A DNA stretch of 64,000 nucleotides. Origin: Favolaschia claudopus. Its lineage: Eukaryota > Basidiomycota > Agaricomycetes > Agaricales > Mycenaceae. The notes beneath the pieces are model-generated. The model did no database searches, had not been told where the DNA came from, and saw only the letters and a program-made list of their open reading frames with translations. The stretch's first letter is position 1. Each line of letters begins with the position of its first letter. This document shows positions 1-11,101 of the stretch, one piece after another. The stretch spans positions 1,302,001 through 1,366,000 of the forward strand of contig JAWWNJ010000010.1 of NCBI GenBank assembly GCA_037176885.1, read 5' to 3'. The translations under genes were made by a program, and so were the position numbers.

Positions 1-244
1 TTCTAAAGACAGGAACTAACTGAATGGCCGTGGGCAAGTACCATCTATTTCGGAATCCCAAACAGTAGCCGGCTACAGCTTGAGGCCGTCTTTCTATTCA
101 CATACCGTCGGGGTACTCTCACAGTGGTGGTCTTCTGATCAGGTCACTTTGTGGGCTCAAGCTCCTTGTTTGTGTATTTCCGTGTTGTTCCTTAAGACCA
201 CTAGTATAAAATGCCTTGCGACCGGCAATGGACCACAACCCAAC

Positions 245-1020
245 ATGGTCCAGTTCACCCGCTCGCTCTTCTCGCTCTGTCTCGTCGCCGCTGCGTTTGC
301 GACTCCTCTTTTCAAGAGGACAGTCGCGCAAGTCGAGTCTGACATTGCTAGCATCTCGTCGCAAGTCACCACCTTGGACAACAACATCAAGGGGTTCCCT
401 GCTTCGGGCCTCGCTGGCGCATTGGTGACCTCTCATAATGCTTGCTTACTATCTTGTTTGGTTCTTACTTTTTGATTTGCCTGCAGGGTATTCATACCGC
501 TGCCACCAACTTGGAGACCACCTTGAACACGGGTACGAACGACGTCAAGGTGCGTAACGCCTCTCTCCAGTTCATCTCACTTTCTAATTGACCATGTGTT
601 TTGTAATTCCCAAGGCAACCCCCGCCTTCAGCGAGTCCGATGGACAAACTATACTCAATTCCGTACAAGCCATCGAGCCCGTAATTTTGGACGCATTAGC
701 CCAAATCACCGCCAAGAAAGCGGATTTTGTAAAATTGCTTGTTTTCTGTTACTGTCACTGTCCGTCTGACATGAGTCCCATAGGACGCTCTACCCATCGG
801 TGGACTCCCGGCGCTGATTCTCCAGGACTTAAAAACTCTGAAGGCCGACACAGATGCTTTCTCGGGGGCTCTGATCGTGAATGCCCCGGTAAGTGCCTCG
901 GTTTTCCCTGGAAGAATTCTGTTGACCCTGTTGTAAAAGGCCGACCTCAAGTCCCAGGCGACAACGATCCAGACCAACATTGATGCAGGCTTCGCCTCCG
1001 CTATCGCTGCTTACTCGTAA
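245..1020 (+). CDS. HsbA-like secreted cell-wall/surface protein
   Basis: Five exons (245-424, 487-549, 615-728, 784-888, 940-1020) join in frame to give 180 residues. Residues 1-18 form a signal peptide (MVQFTRSLFSLCLVAAAFA) followed by a helical domain rich in Ala, Thr, Ser and Leu with the pattern 'VESDIASISSQVTTLDNNI' near the start and 'IASAIAAYS'-like residues at the end. This pattern and length match the fungal hydrophobic surface-binding protein A family, whose founder is secreted by Aspergillus and binds hydrophobic surfaces to recruit esterases. The start is the first ATG that gives a signal peptide; an in-frame upstream start would bury it. There are no cysteines in the mature domain, as is usual for this family. 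The family call is by pattern memory; a galactomannoprotein-type wall protein of the same fold is the alternative name. Confidence 0.75.
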
Positions 1021-1946
1021 ATGTGTCTCGACATCTGGAATTGAATGTGGTGGGACATATCCATGCAGCATTGCTGCACCCCATTGAGTATTTCCCAACA
1101 AGTACTTTTCGCTGTACAATTTCACCGACCTCGGCCACTCGTGTGCGAGAAACATCACCGTAAACTGAGATCATCTACTTATCCATTCCACATATCCTAT
1201 TGATTGGTTCATCGGAGTTCTAGAGTTATGTGGCGTCTAGCATCATATTTGAGTGGCACAACTCTATATAGATGTACCCCACCATTCTACATATTTGCGA
1301 CCTCGTCGGTAACCCTTCCATCCATCCTTCCCTGATTCAATTTCAGAGTCAACGGACACAACGCCTGATTCGGAACTCGAACCAATCTCTGAAATTTCGA
1401 GGGGTGATAGCTGTGGCATATTCCCACTTCTGCCTGTCCTCCATCGACACCTATGGACACTCGCTGTACTGTATACGAATTATCTAAGTTTATCTATGAC
1501 AGTCTTGGCATCGCCACCGCTTAGCTTCGGCAAATGCCTATCTTCCTTTCCGACCGCCTATCAGGGTTCTTTTCATGCATTGATGCTCCTCCGAGCAGAC
1601 GGCGCGCGCGCACAAGACTTCGAGTCCTCGACGCATACATTGGTGTCAAGGAGAATTTAGGCGGGGATGGCGATACTAGTCCAAAATCTGTCGTCTACCC
1701 CAAGTCTGCGCTCCGCTGCATGGGGTTGGGGGGGAAACCGCCGCGATTAAAGTTTCGGGATGTAAACATCTCTGCAACTCTGCAACGGCGGCCGTAAGAC
1801 CAATATCCGACTCTCCGCAGATTACCGCAGCGCATCATATCTATCATGCACTCGGAATTCTCCGCAAAATCCTTTCCTCGACATATATACAACGCAATTA
1901 GTCCAGTCTTCCCGCTTTGCCTTCCACCGCCCCTCCTGGGGGCTCC
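1021..1946. other. Intergenic, no gene recognised
   Basis: About 0.9 kb between the HsbA-like gene and the DUF6533 gene, both on the plus strand. Short open frames occur here but none has a recognisable domain or splice-consistent extension. It should hold the 3' UTR of the first gene and the promoter of the second. Confidence 0.5.
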
Positions 1947-3699
1947 ATGCAGCCGCATCCGCCACCGGACCCCATAACGCCGGATGTCATTCAGTTCGCG
2001 GAAGATCTGTGCGTTTATCGAGAATTACTGAATATTGTCCGTCACTAACCGTTATCGCCAGCCTTGCCTTCAAGGTCAGTACTTTCCCCAGCCAAATGCT
2101 GTCTCGCTGCCCGTTCAACTTTTCCCTTCACTGTAGTGGTATTTTGCGGGGATTTTTTCGATCCTCATCTTCGATTTTTTCCTGACGTTGGTGGATGAGG
2201 TGGAGCTGATATGGAAAGGGAAGAAAGGGACCGGTGAGTAGCTCTCATTTCTCTATCCACGTACTGATTTACACTCCTCAGTGTTCTACCTTTTTGTAAT
2301 GGTATGTACAGTGGCCGTTTTCCTTGCCAAATTATGGAATGACATGAGATGCAGAATCGGTACTGTCCTCTGGCGTTTGGTATCGTTACATTCTTCGGTG
2401 TGTCGCTGGCACGTGGCTTGTAAAAGAAATTGCGCTCATCCCGGATGCGGCTAGCATACTTTTCACCATTGTGGAGCTACGAGGTGAATGCTGTCGAATT
2501 CCCGATCACTTCTTATCGCTGAACGCTATTTCCTGCTAGATGTGCGTGTCAAGTGTAGCTGTCCCAGTATCCGCGTTTTCACGAATTCTAACCAGCTGCA
2601 ATCGCTTCGCAATCGTGGAATGGCTGCAAACCTTGCTCATCGTCGTTCCTGCCGAAGTGGTTCTCTCTCTCCGGTATGTTTAGTTTCACCAAAGCTCTAT
2701 CGAAGCATCGTTCAAACTAATGCACTGCACTTATAGTGTGTACGCGTTCTCCAATAAAAACCGGTACCTCTTTGCGTTCCTCATGTCGTTGATCCTGGCC
2801 GAGTGCATCATCGTGTTCTATGCCATGTCTTTACCCGGAACCAATGACGGTATGTATCGCGCTATGTATCCCGCTGCCCAACTACTTTCTAATCTCCGCG
2901 AACAGCGCTCGAACTTCCACACATTCCCCTCGACTCGTTTCGCGGTGAGTGAGCCCTCCCACAGCGCGGCAAAAAAAGTGGTAATCTCTTACATGCCTCT
3001 TCCAAGTATGCATCCTCTACTCAGACCCCAAAATGTCTGTCACCGCCACCTCTGTTTATCTTTATCTCGTTCCTCACACCGTATTCACATCCAGGGACAC
3101 CGCCTACCTCTCCACCTCCATCGCCTTCGACTGCATCGTCCTGGCGCTCACCCTCTTCTTCACCGCTTCCTCCATCTCAGGCTCGTCAACTACAAACGCC
3201 CTGGTGTCGACGATCCGCAGGGACGGCACGCTCTACTTCTGCGTCATATTATCGGGGAATGTCGTCTGGATGGCTCTCGCTATCAATGCCCGCGTGCGTC
3301 TGGCTCCTTGGCTACGTGATACACTCCTCATTCGATGCCATCCTACAGCCTGGCTTGAAGTTCATGAACGCACAGTGCGTCTCCATTCCTCCATCCGCCC
3401 TTCTCGTCTTTTACCTTGGCTAATTACTACAAACCCTTTATCGCGTCCATCCAGACCCAGCATGTAGTCAGTCCTCTCTCTCTTCTCTTTTCCACCCCCC
3501 GATTATTCACAGACACTTGCGCAGTTTGACGTCAATAATGATCACGCGTCTTACGCTCTCTGTAAGGCGAACAGGAGTGAAGGCGCAGGAGCAGGAAACC
3601 GCCATCGAATGGCCGACCCAAGTCTTCTCGAGGGTGTCGAGGAGATCGGCTCCACCTGTGGGGACCCACAATGAGATTGTCATCCCGACGTTTGCTTGA
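1947..3699 (+). CDS. DUF6533 family multi-pass membrane protein
   Basis: A multi-exon gene beginning MQPHPPPDPITPDVIQFAED. The second part carries the DUF6533 signature: an aromatic helix, then FFLTLVDEVELIWKGKKGT, then VFYLFVM-NRYCPLAFGIVTFF across the next splice. Later exons add hydrophobic segments (EWLQTLLIVVPAEVVLSLR, FAFLMSLILAECIIVFYAMS, LSTSIAFDCIVLALTLFFTA, TLYFCVILSGNVVWMALAI). The final exons join as ...INARPGLKFMNAQPSIH-LRSLTSIMITRLTLSVRR, the usual 'R-LTLNLR' ending before a short cytoplasmic tail. The protein should span the membrane about seven times. DUF6533 proteins are abundant in Agaricomycetes and of unknown function, sometimes compared with receptors. Start chosen as the first ATG in frame with the DUF6533 exon; several intron borders are inferred. 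Confidence 0.7.
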
Positions 3700-4029
3700 A
3701 TATGCAGCATCATCGCCTCGTCAATGGCTTCTTGCCACGCTCGGGGCTGGCCTGCCCGCCACTATGAAGTCGCTGCACGCCAGCTCGCCGCGACCGCTGA
3801 ATCGCGGAATCGAATCAAGAGTATTATTTGCCTTTAATGCATACGATACAAATACCGACCGAGTCTTCCCTCTCCGAGAGACGTACCGCACATACATACA
3901 ATACATACGTTAGGTCCGTGGATCTGTACTGAACCTGTACTGTACAACATACAAACACGCAGCAGAAGAAAACCAAATTTGTGTACCAGACAGTTATTGT
4001 TATCTTTATCTTTGCACGACTTCCATCCT
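3700..4029. other. Convergent 3' intergenic region
   Basis: Lies between the stop of the DUF6533 gene (+) and the stop of fimbrin (-). Nothing coding is seen; it should hold two converging 3' UTRs. Confidence 0.5.
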
Positions 4030-6354
4030 TCACTGGCCTTGGGCGATGCTCATCAAACTGCCCACGAACGTCAATATCTACGAAACGAGGTGAGTGAGCC
4101 AATGAAAATGGAGGAGCAGGAGAGAGGAGACATACGAGCCGCGGCCGCACATCGACAATATCCTCGGGCACCAGGAAGATCAGCGCATTCATCTTACGTG
4201 CGATGGAGATGGCCAGTTTGGCTGAACACAGTTGTGGTTAGTCCTTGCAAATATCACACAAAAACGACTAACCATTCTGTCTCCGATCTTCGTAGTCTCC
4301 GTTCTCATTCACACTGATCACCAGCGTAGGGTCGACTATTCCCGGCCGTATTGCCTCCAGGAGGTCGAGGAAGAACAGCCCAGTCGTGATGCTCGGGTCT
4401 TTGAACGAGCGGATGGTCCGGGATGATTTTGAAGGGCACTTCTCCCATGTCGTGTTCGCCCATTTGAGCATGTCGGTATCAGTAGGCGGGCGCCCGCCGG
4501 TCGACTTTGAGAGCTTCATGAGCGTTTGCGTGATATTCATCCTGCTCCGTGTTGGCCGTTTACGCGCAATGCTAGAGAGGAGAAGCACATACCTCATTAG
4601 CTGCCATATTAATCCTAGCACTAGTGTCTTCGTCCCATCCGTGATGTCAGCGCCCTGAGTCCCAACGAGGTGCATCCCGTTCTGCTTCCCGAGCTCCACG
4701 ACGTAGTTGGTGTTCTCCACCGCCTTGAAACGCGAGAGCTGGCTCTGATTCGGCGTCACCCCAATATCCGCGCCCTCGTCATCGTCCCCGCCCGCGCCGC
4801 CGCTCGCATACGACACCGGCTCGGCCGAAACACCGCCCTTGGGCTTCGACACGCGCCGCCAGATAACGCTTCCAGGCAGAATCTTGTCGTACGCCTGCAA
4901 CAAGATCAACCCGTCCTTCAGGTTCTCAAACAGGTTGAACACGCCCGGCTCGACGCCGAGGGAGTTGAGCCAGAGCGTGAAGACGCGCGCCTCGCGCTCG
5001 CCCTCGGCGTCAAAGTCCTCGATGGCGCCGTAGTCCTTGGCCTCCTGCTCGTCGAGAGGCTCGAGCCCCGGGTGCGTGTTGAAGAGGTTGGCGACGAAGG
5101 CGAGGTTGAGACGCGGGTTGCCTGCGACGAGGGAAGAGGGGGTGAGGAAGCGGCGGCAGTTGATGGCTGCGGCATTTTGCAGGACCTGCTCGGCACGCTG
5201 GCGGAGGTCGCGGGTTTGGAGGGGGGCAAGGGAGCATTGCTCGGGCTTGAGCTGGTTGAGGAGGACAGTGTAGTTCTCGCCGTCCATGACGTCCCGGCTG
5301 AAGTTGTTCACCCTGAAGACACCGTGTCAGAAAATGGATTCAATTGCGGGACGAGCGCGCGACGCACCGGCGCTTCCATCCGGCAGCTTTGAGATGGAAG
5401 TTGAACCAACGCAGCAAGATCTGGTCGGCAGTCAATCGCAGGAGATCCTCGATTGTCTCCCCGTCCTCGCACAGTCGGTACAGCTCGGGGTGCAGCTTGA
5501 TGTCGACCTGCGCAAGGAGACCGCGGCGGATGACTTGCCAGATGAGACCGAGAATGAGATGCTCGCGGCCCTCTGCTATATCGGTCGAGCCGATGTTGAC
5601 GACGGAGCAGCCTATACCCTTGGCGGATGTGATGACAATGTTGTTGTTTTCTGTGATCTGGAAGGCATTGAGGGGTTTTCGGGCGGTGGGTTTGTTGAGG
5701 ACACGGGTATCGATGGTGTCAGGTACAGAGTCATTGATCAGTTTGCACAGGATGAGTCCGTCCTTGCATTCCTCGAAAATCTGCATGGTGGTGGTGGGAA
5801 TGGGGAAGCGTCCACTGACGTCGGGGTCGTTTTCAATGACCTGTTGAGTTGTTCGTGAGTTGGAATAAAAAACCTACGAGACTTACGCTGTTGATGTGAT
5901 TTGTGAATTCAGTCCGCTCATCCTCGTTTATCGTGTGGCTAACGTTCGCGTTAGAACCTTGTACAGTGACCTTTCCTGCCTTCGTGGGAAGAGCCGCGCG
6001 AGCAGATCGCATCTTCACATTCAACTACACGACCCATGAGCAAAAAAATTGTTAGTCGCGGACAATGACCTCATACCTCGACCCAATCTTCGAGCTCTAC
6101 CTTGCCACTAGCATCGACGCTGACCTTCTTAAGGGTTTCGCGAGCTAAATCATAAGACTCCCCGCTAGATTGGAGGGTTGAGAGAACGGCAGCCTTGTCG
6201 ACGCGACCAGGAGAATCGGTGGTAATCGCGCTAGATGCCGCTAAGCAGAGGGGCGCCAATAGACCACATAGACGCACTTGAAACGAGTTATAAGATCGAA
6301 CATCTCCTCCCGGGTTACTTCTGGGTACTTCTTTTGTAGTCGTAGGGCCTCCAT
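4030..6354 (-). CDS. SAC6: Fimbrin (plastin), actin-bundling protein
   Basis: Multi-exon minus-strand gene. The N-terminus MEALRLQKKYPEVTREEMFD is followed by two EF-hand-like units: a degenerate first loop (FNAITTDSPGRVDK) and a second with VSVDASGKVELEDW. Next come four calponin-homology repeats, visible from the repeated motifs CKDGLILCKLINDSVPDTID, NLKDGLILLQAYDKILPGSV and LFFLDLLEAIRPGIVD, with ENNNIVITSAKGIGCSVVNI typical of fimbrin CH1/CH2. The C-terminus reads ARKMNALIFLVPEDIVDVRP then ILTFVGSLMSIAQGQ. Fimbrin cross-links actin filaments at endocytic patches and the cytokinetic ring. The start is supported by the match to other fungal fimbrin N-termini. The first EF loop lacks several acidic ligands, so calcium binding there is doubtful. 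Length is about 650 residues, normal for the family. Confidence 0.93.
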
Positions 6355-7193
6355 CGTAGTCAATGGATGAGAGCAAGCGGTAAGAGTCCGTAGGACGTGA
6401 TAGTTCCGGGAAAGGAAGATCAGTACTGATCTGTTCTTGCCTCCTACCACCATCTCCCCGTTTTAATCTGGTAGTATACCCCCCACCGCAGTCGTTTGAC
6501 TCTGTTCTATACGTCTCCGGTGCTGTATCAGCGGTCGGCGCAGTTGAATTTTCTCTCGTTCGGTTCTCTTCACTGCCTTGCGCAGCACGGATTCGGATTG
6601 GGCGGCGACTCAGAACTCGGACTGCGGACAGCGGGCTCGGTTTTGCACGGTCAATGTCATACAACCAGAGTATTTCCCTGTCTAGTATTGAATCCCGGCG
6701 GATCTATGTCTAGTGGCATGAATTTCTGCAAGCTGGAAGTCTGAACTAGCCAAGTTTCTTGAGTTACATCCACACTATTTGATTTGAATAAAGCTGGGCC
6801 TTTGTCTTGGGACTCACTGGCATTCCCTCTCGTTTGGTCACCGGCCTCGTCTGCGGTGTTCACTTGGCTTTGTGGCTCCATCACAGCGCCCTTGTTCGGA
6901 AACGTGCATGTCCCAGGCACCCTTAAGGCCTTTGTCTCAGCCAAACGGGCCTATTCTAGCCTGGACCTGCCCCAAGTCGTGCGGAACTTCTGCTCAAAGG
7001 GATCCGATAAAATATGATCAATCCTTACGCCTCAAAGGGATCTTTCGCATCGCTTGACCGGACCACGACAAAGGGTGACGTAAATTGACCATCTCGTCGC
7101 AAGTCAAAGAAGTAAAAGGTATTTATTGAAGCATCCTCGAACGAATACCAGAATCTGCAAGCCCTCTTTATTCGCCATACGCCACTCAGCTAT
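6355..7193. other. Divergent promoter region, fimbrin and Ser/Pro-rich orphan
   Basis: About 0.84 kb between the start of fimbrin (-) and the start of the 227-residue orphan (+). Open frames on the minus strand (6657-6944) lack recognisable domains and may lie in the fimbrin 5' leader. A shared divergent promoter is inferred from orientation only. Confidence 0.4.
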
Positions 7194-7877
7194 ATGCCTG
7201 TTCTAACACGAAAGATGCGCAAGGAGGCAAACCTCCCTGCCCTGCCTTCCCACTTTCCCAGCGACGTGCCAAAGATTCCCCCGCGCCCTCGAAATGTGCA
7301 GACTCCAAATCCATCCCTCCGCCTCCGGTCTCCCGTCTACCGTTTCGACGCCCCGACGCCCCTCTCGCCCTTGACTAGGGCACCCTCCGAAGTGTCAAAT
7401 GCATCTTTACACCCAGGCAGCAGCCATCAGCAGCCTTCTCACCGATCGTCCCCTTCCTCCCGTTCTCGTTCCCGCTCCGTTAGCACATTCTCCTCCTCCA
7501 CCTCATCCTCCGCACCGACGGAGTACGATCCCGCCCTGGCCCAAATGCATCCCGGTGTCGTGCGGCGAGTGCACCGCCCACAGCACCAACAGCAGCATCC
7601 TCTCGCGACGAAATGGCTGCTTGAGGAAGAAATCCCGCAGCATACTATCCGCATGAGCACGTTGAGTGAGCGTGGAGGATTGGACGAGGAGTGGGGCTAT
7701 CTGGGGAGGCGCGAGCAGCTGAGTAGGGAAAGCAACGAGTCGCGGTCCTCGCAGTCTACGGCCAGAGGTACGACCCCAACGGCGTCTTCATCATCGCCTA
7801 CAAGTCGCGGGGAGTCATCCAAGGGTCTACGACAGTCGTCTCGTTTGTTCACGCGTAGACAAGGCGCTAGACGATGA
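7194..7877 (+). CDS. Ser/Pro/Arg-rich protein of unknown function
   Basis: Single-exon frame of 227 residues starting MPVLTRKMRKEANLPALPSH. It is low-complexity: Pro-rich segments (residues 30-70), a Ser-rich run (about 85-110) and an Arg-rich C-terminus (SRLFTRRQGARR). A slightly more ordered central part contains HPGVVRRVHRP, PLATKWLLEEEIPQHTIRMS and a Glu/Arg-rich stretch. No catalytic motif, signal peptide or membrane segment is seen. The composition resembles disordered regulatory proteins of basidiomycetes. The long uninterrupted frame beginning with ATG and the codon-like composition support it being real. Function unknown. Confidence 0.55.
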   Translation: MPVLTRKMRKEANLPALPSHFPSDVPKIPPRPRNVQTPNPSLRLRSPVYRFDAPTPLSPLTRAPSEVSNASLHPGSSHQQPSHRSSPSSRSRSRSVSTFSSSTSSSAPTEYDPALAQMHPGVVRRVHRPQHQQQHPLATKWLLEEEIPQHTIRMSTLSERGGLDEEWGYLGRREQLSRESNESRSSQSTARGTTPTASSSSPTSRGESSKGLRQSSRLFTRRQGARR

Positions 7878-8721
7878 ACATAAGTGGCCCATTGTAAGTA
7901 GTATCAGCTATTGTACATAGTATACATAGTAGTTCTGATTTGAACTCGATTGAAATCAAACGCATTGAACGAATTGGAACTTGTTCAACTTACACAAATC
8001 ATGATGTTCGTCGTAATCTGTAGACTCGACAGCAGCGAAATTCAGGCTCATTTGAAATCCCTTCCTCATCGACCGACCCGAGCCCTAGGCCTCTTGAGCT
8101 TACAAGAACCGCAGGTACGAGGAAATTTTGTAACATTGTTCAATTGACTTGAATTTAAGCCAGCGGCAAAATTTATCTGCCAAATCACTGGCACTGGCTG
8201 TTACGAGAATCTGGAAAGCCAATTCGTGAAGAAATATGATATGGAGTGCCCGTGGCAGCTGTATATCTCACAGAAGGAGGAGGGCGTGCTGCCACTGACT
8301 TTTGTGATAATATGATATCGAGATAGGGGTAATGTTGAACATTGGGCGTCTGTGAGTTCTCATTTGTTCAAATCATTGCGGATGGCACTGGCAGCTTCCC
8401 AGCGTCATTTCGCTCCGTATTAATTGTATTCAGGGTTTCGTATGCACCACAGTATCGCCCAACTTGGATTCAAGTTGAACCAGCGGCCACACCACAACAG
8501 TTGAAAGAGACCGAGGCCGAAAGCACAAATAAAAGGGAAAATATGTCGTATTATACAATGTGGTAATCTACCGCTCTCATACCCGAGAGTGTATATATAC
8601 AGTACTAATCAAGCTAATGTATCGCTCGGAAAGTTTAAATAAGAAATCCACTCTCCTTCCTCTAAGTATGTCGTCGTATGTCGTAGCAGTCAGTGTCCTG
8701 TTCTACCTGACGTGCTGAATT
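7878..8721. other. Intergenic, convergent 3' ends
   Basis: About 0.84 kb between the orphan (+) and the MFS transporter stop (-). No domain-bearing frame is seen; the stretch is AT-richer than the flanking genes. Confidence 0.5.
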
Positions 8722-11101
8722 TTAAACCGGAGGAGTCTTATCCCCACCCGACCCAGGATCGTCCGCAAGACTACGAATCTTTGTCGTTTGCTGCATCTCT
8801 TGCTCCTGGGCGAGGGCTTCTGCGATTTTCAAATCCAGACAAGGTGCGAACCGGCTGTTTGCACGGATACGGGCGCCATACTTGTAGAACAAGAAGGGAG
8901 AGGGGAGGAGAAGCAGACCCACGCCGCCTAAAAGCGTCGCGGCCCAGTTTACTCCCAACTAGAAGACGTCTAAGCAGAAGTGGTTGGCTAAACGAACATT
9001 CACTCACATTGGTGAAAAATTGAATAGTGAAAAGCGGGAAAGCCGCAGCGACGAGAGAACGGAAAAAAGTATTAGCGGCGAAAGCAGAGGCGCTGTACAT
9101 TCTGTATAAGAATAAAATCAGTGGCCTTCAGCGTCGAAAAAAATTGAACCAACAGGTATGTTTCCACGAGATAACTGAGGCAGCTGATGAAAATCATGCT
9201 GACACTCATGCCCACCATTACCAAGCTCAGCGCCGGAACATACCACGGAACGCTAGGATAGCTCCCTGACCAGCCCATCCAGAAAATGCCTGAAAAAAAG
9301 GGGTCAGTTGTTGGCATATAATCGAGTACCGACAAAAGGATTACCTATAACGAACAAAACGCCGCCGACCATAGCGCCGGGGAGACGTTGCTCGGGCGGA
9401 GGGAAGCCACGCCACTTCTTGATGAGTGGTGGGTAGTTGCGTCCCAGCCATATGTTCAGAAGCGCGCCAAAGGTTGTGCCGACGCCGACACCTACGAAAA
9501 CGAGACCAGATTGGGAAACAGTGAACCCTCGCTTGATCTTGAAGATGATCGGCACAGCCTGGAATACTGCATACAAAATTCAATCTTTGTTGCCAAATGA
9601 GTTTCGAAGTAACCAAACTTACGAGCGTACAGGACGCCGTACACGAGCGAGAGGTAGACCGTGATGAGGATGAGGATGAGTTCACTGGCAATCATTTGGA
9701 ATGGACGGAAGAGTGTTCGTTGGGTAACGCCTTTCAGTGACCAGTCTTGTTTCTCGTGGGCTGCGAAAAGATGGCGGTTTCCGACGGGATCAGCTTTGCG
9801 AAGAGCTTTAGCCTAAGAGGGTATGAGGCTAAACGTCAGGGAAGAAAGAAGAGACGCACCTTCTTGAGAAGAATGACCGGGGCGTATGTTTCGGGAAGGG
9901 TGAGAATCATGATCCCAGTACAGACTGCGGCAAACATCATCCCAACCCAAAATATCCAGCGCCAAGTCAACCCATTCTGAAGAATGCTAAAAAAATAGCT
10001 AAGTTACGATTGAGGCGGTAAAAGGGATGACACGAACAAGCCACCAACGATAGGACCAATGACTTTGTTCACAACATACAATCAGTATGTGTCTGAATAA
10101 TTATCACCCTGGGACTTACCAGGGCCCAAAAACACAGCGGCCGTGAATACACTCATGGCTGGTCCTCGTCCTGCAGTGTCCCAAATATCCGCAATGAGTC
10201 CTGGCGAGCTTCGATCAGGCCCATGTTTCGAACAAAAGGTAAACAGATAATTACCTCCGGCATTAACGAGAGGGGACACAGCGAAGAAGCCACCGATGAA
10301 TCGGGCGATCAGCATTGTCTGGAGGTTTTGCGCCAGAGCCTGGGCCAAATGGAATAGAGTGTAAATTGTCAACGATAGAACAAAGATGGGGCGGCGTCCG
10401 TAAAGTTCACTTCCAGGACCCCAGACCAAGGGCTATTGACAGTTAGCTGTGCGAACGACATTCAAAACTCAACCACGCACCCCCAGCACATAACCCAACA
10501 AAAACATGCTCGTCATCAAATCTGCAGCCTCTACAGAAACACCGAAAGCTTTGGCCACGATAGGTGTTGCAGCCGATGGTGCCGAGGTTGCAAATGTCCT
10601 AGACATAACGATTGACTCGCGTCCTCGATAAATTGAATGTCAGGGTGATACTTACACGTTCACTGTCATAATGCAAACAATGACTGTGATGATCCATTTC
10701 CTTCTGACAGTCCAGTTTTGCGGATTACTCGGGTCTTCCGGTCCATCCCAATTGACTTCCTCCGGGTCCATCAGAGCAGAAGTTGCTCGTGTTGCCGTCG
10801 AGAACCGACGGTTCGCGGGGCGCGGTTGGCCCGTTGCATTTGTTGCAGAAGAAAACCGACGACTTTGGCGGTCGGTCTTCGGGGGTGGGTCTCGTGGGTC
10901 ATCACCACCATAGCGGCGGAATCGTTCCTCTTCTACCGCGAGCTCTTCTTCTAGCTCTGCGATTGACAAGGGCGGATCCAGCCAAGCCCAGCTAGTACGG
11001 AGGTCGCCGCTGGGGGCCGGGGGAGCCTGTATTACGGGGTGCGTCTCCAGCAGCCATGAGAGATGTTTGCTGCGGGTCTGGATAACGTGCGGAGTATCCA
11101 T
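8722..11101 (-). CDS. MFS multidrug/polyamine-type transporter (DHA1 family)
   Basis: Multi-exon minus-strand gene with a long cytoplasmic N-terminus (MDTPHVIQTRSKHLSWLLET, Ser/Arg-rich) followed by NWDGPEDPSNPQNWTVRRKW, the typical entry to TM1 of the fungal drug:H+ antiporter-1 group. Motif A appears as GPGSELYGRRPIFVLSL between TM2 and TM3, and motif C-like residues as LGPIVGGLF after TM5. Later helices include FQMIASELILILITVYLSLV, GLVFVGVGVGTTFGALLNIW, SLVMVGMSVSMIFISCLSYL and GVNWAATLLGGVGLLLLPSP, giving 12 TM segments and a short hydrophilic tail. The family exports drugs, polyamines or small metabolites across the plasma membrane using the proton gradient. The substrate cannot be read from sequence. 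All introns are short; no frameshift is needed. Confidence 0.88.

Noticed and set aside
4670..5392. 240-residue plus-strand frame
   Set aside because: Antisense shadow of the fimbrin CH-domain exons, which have clear family motifs.
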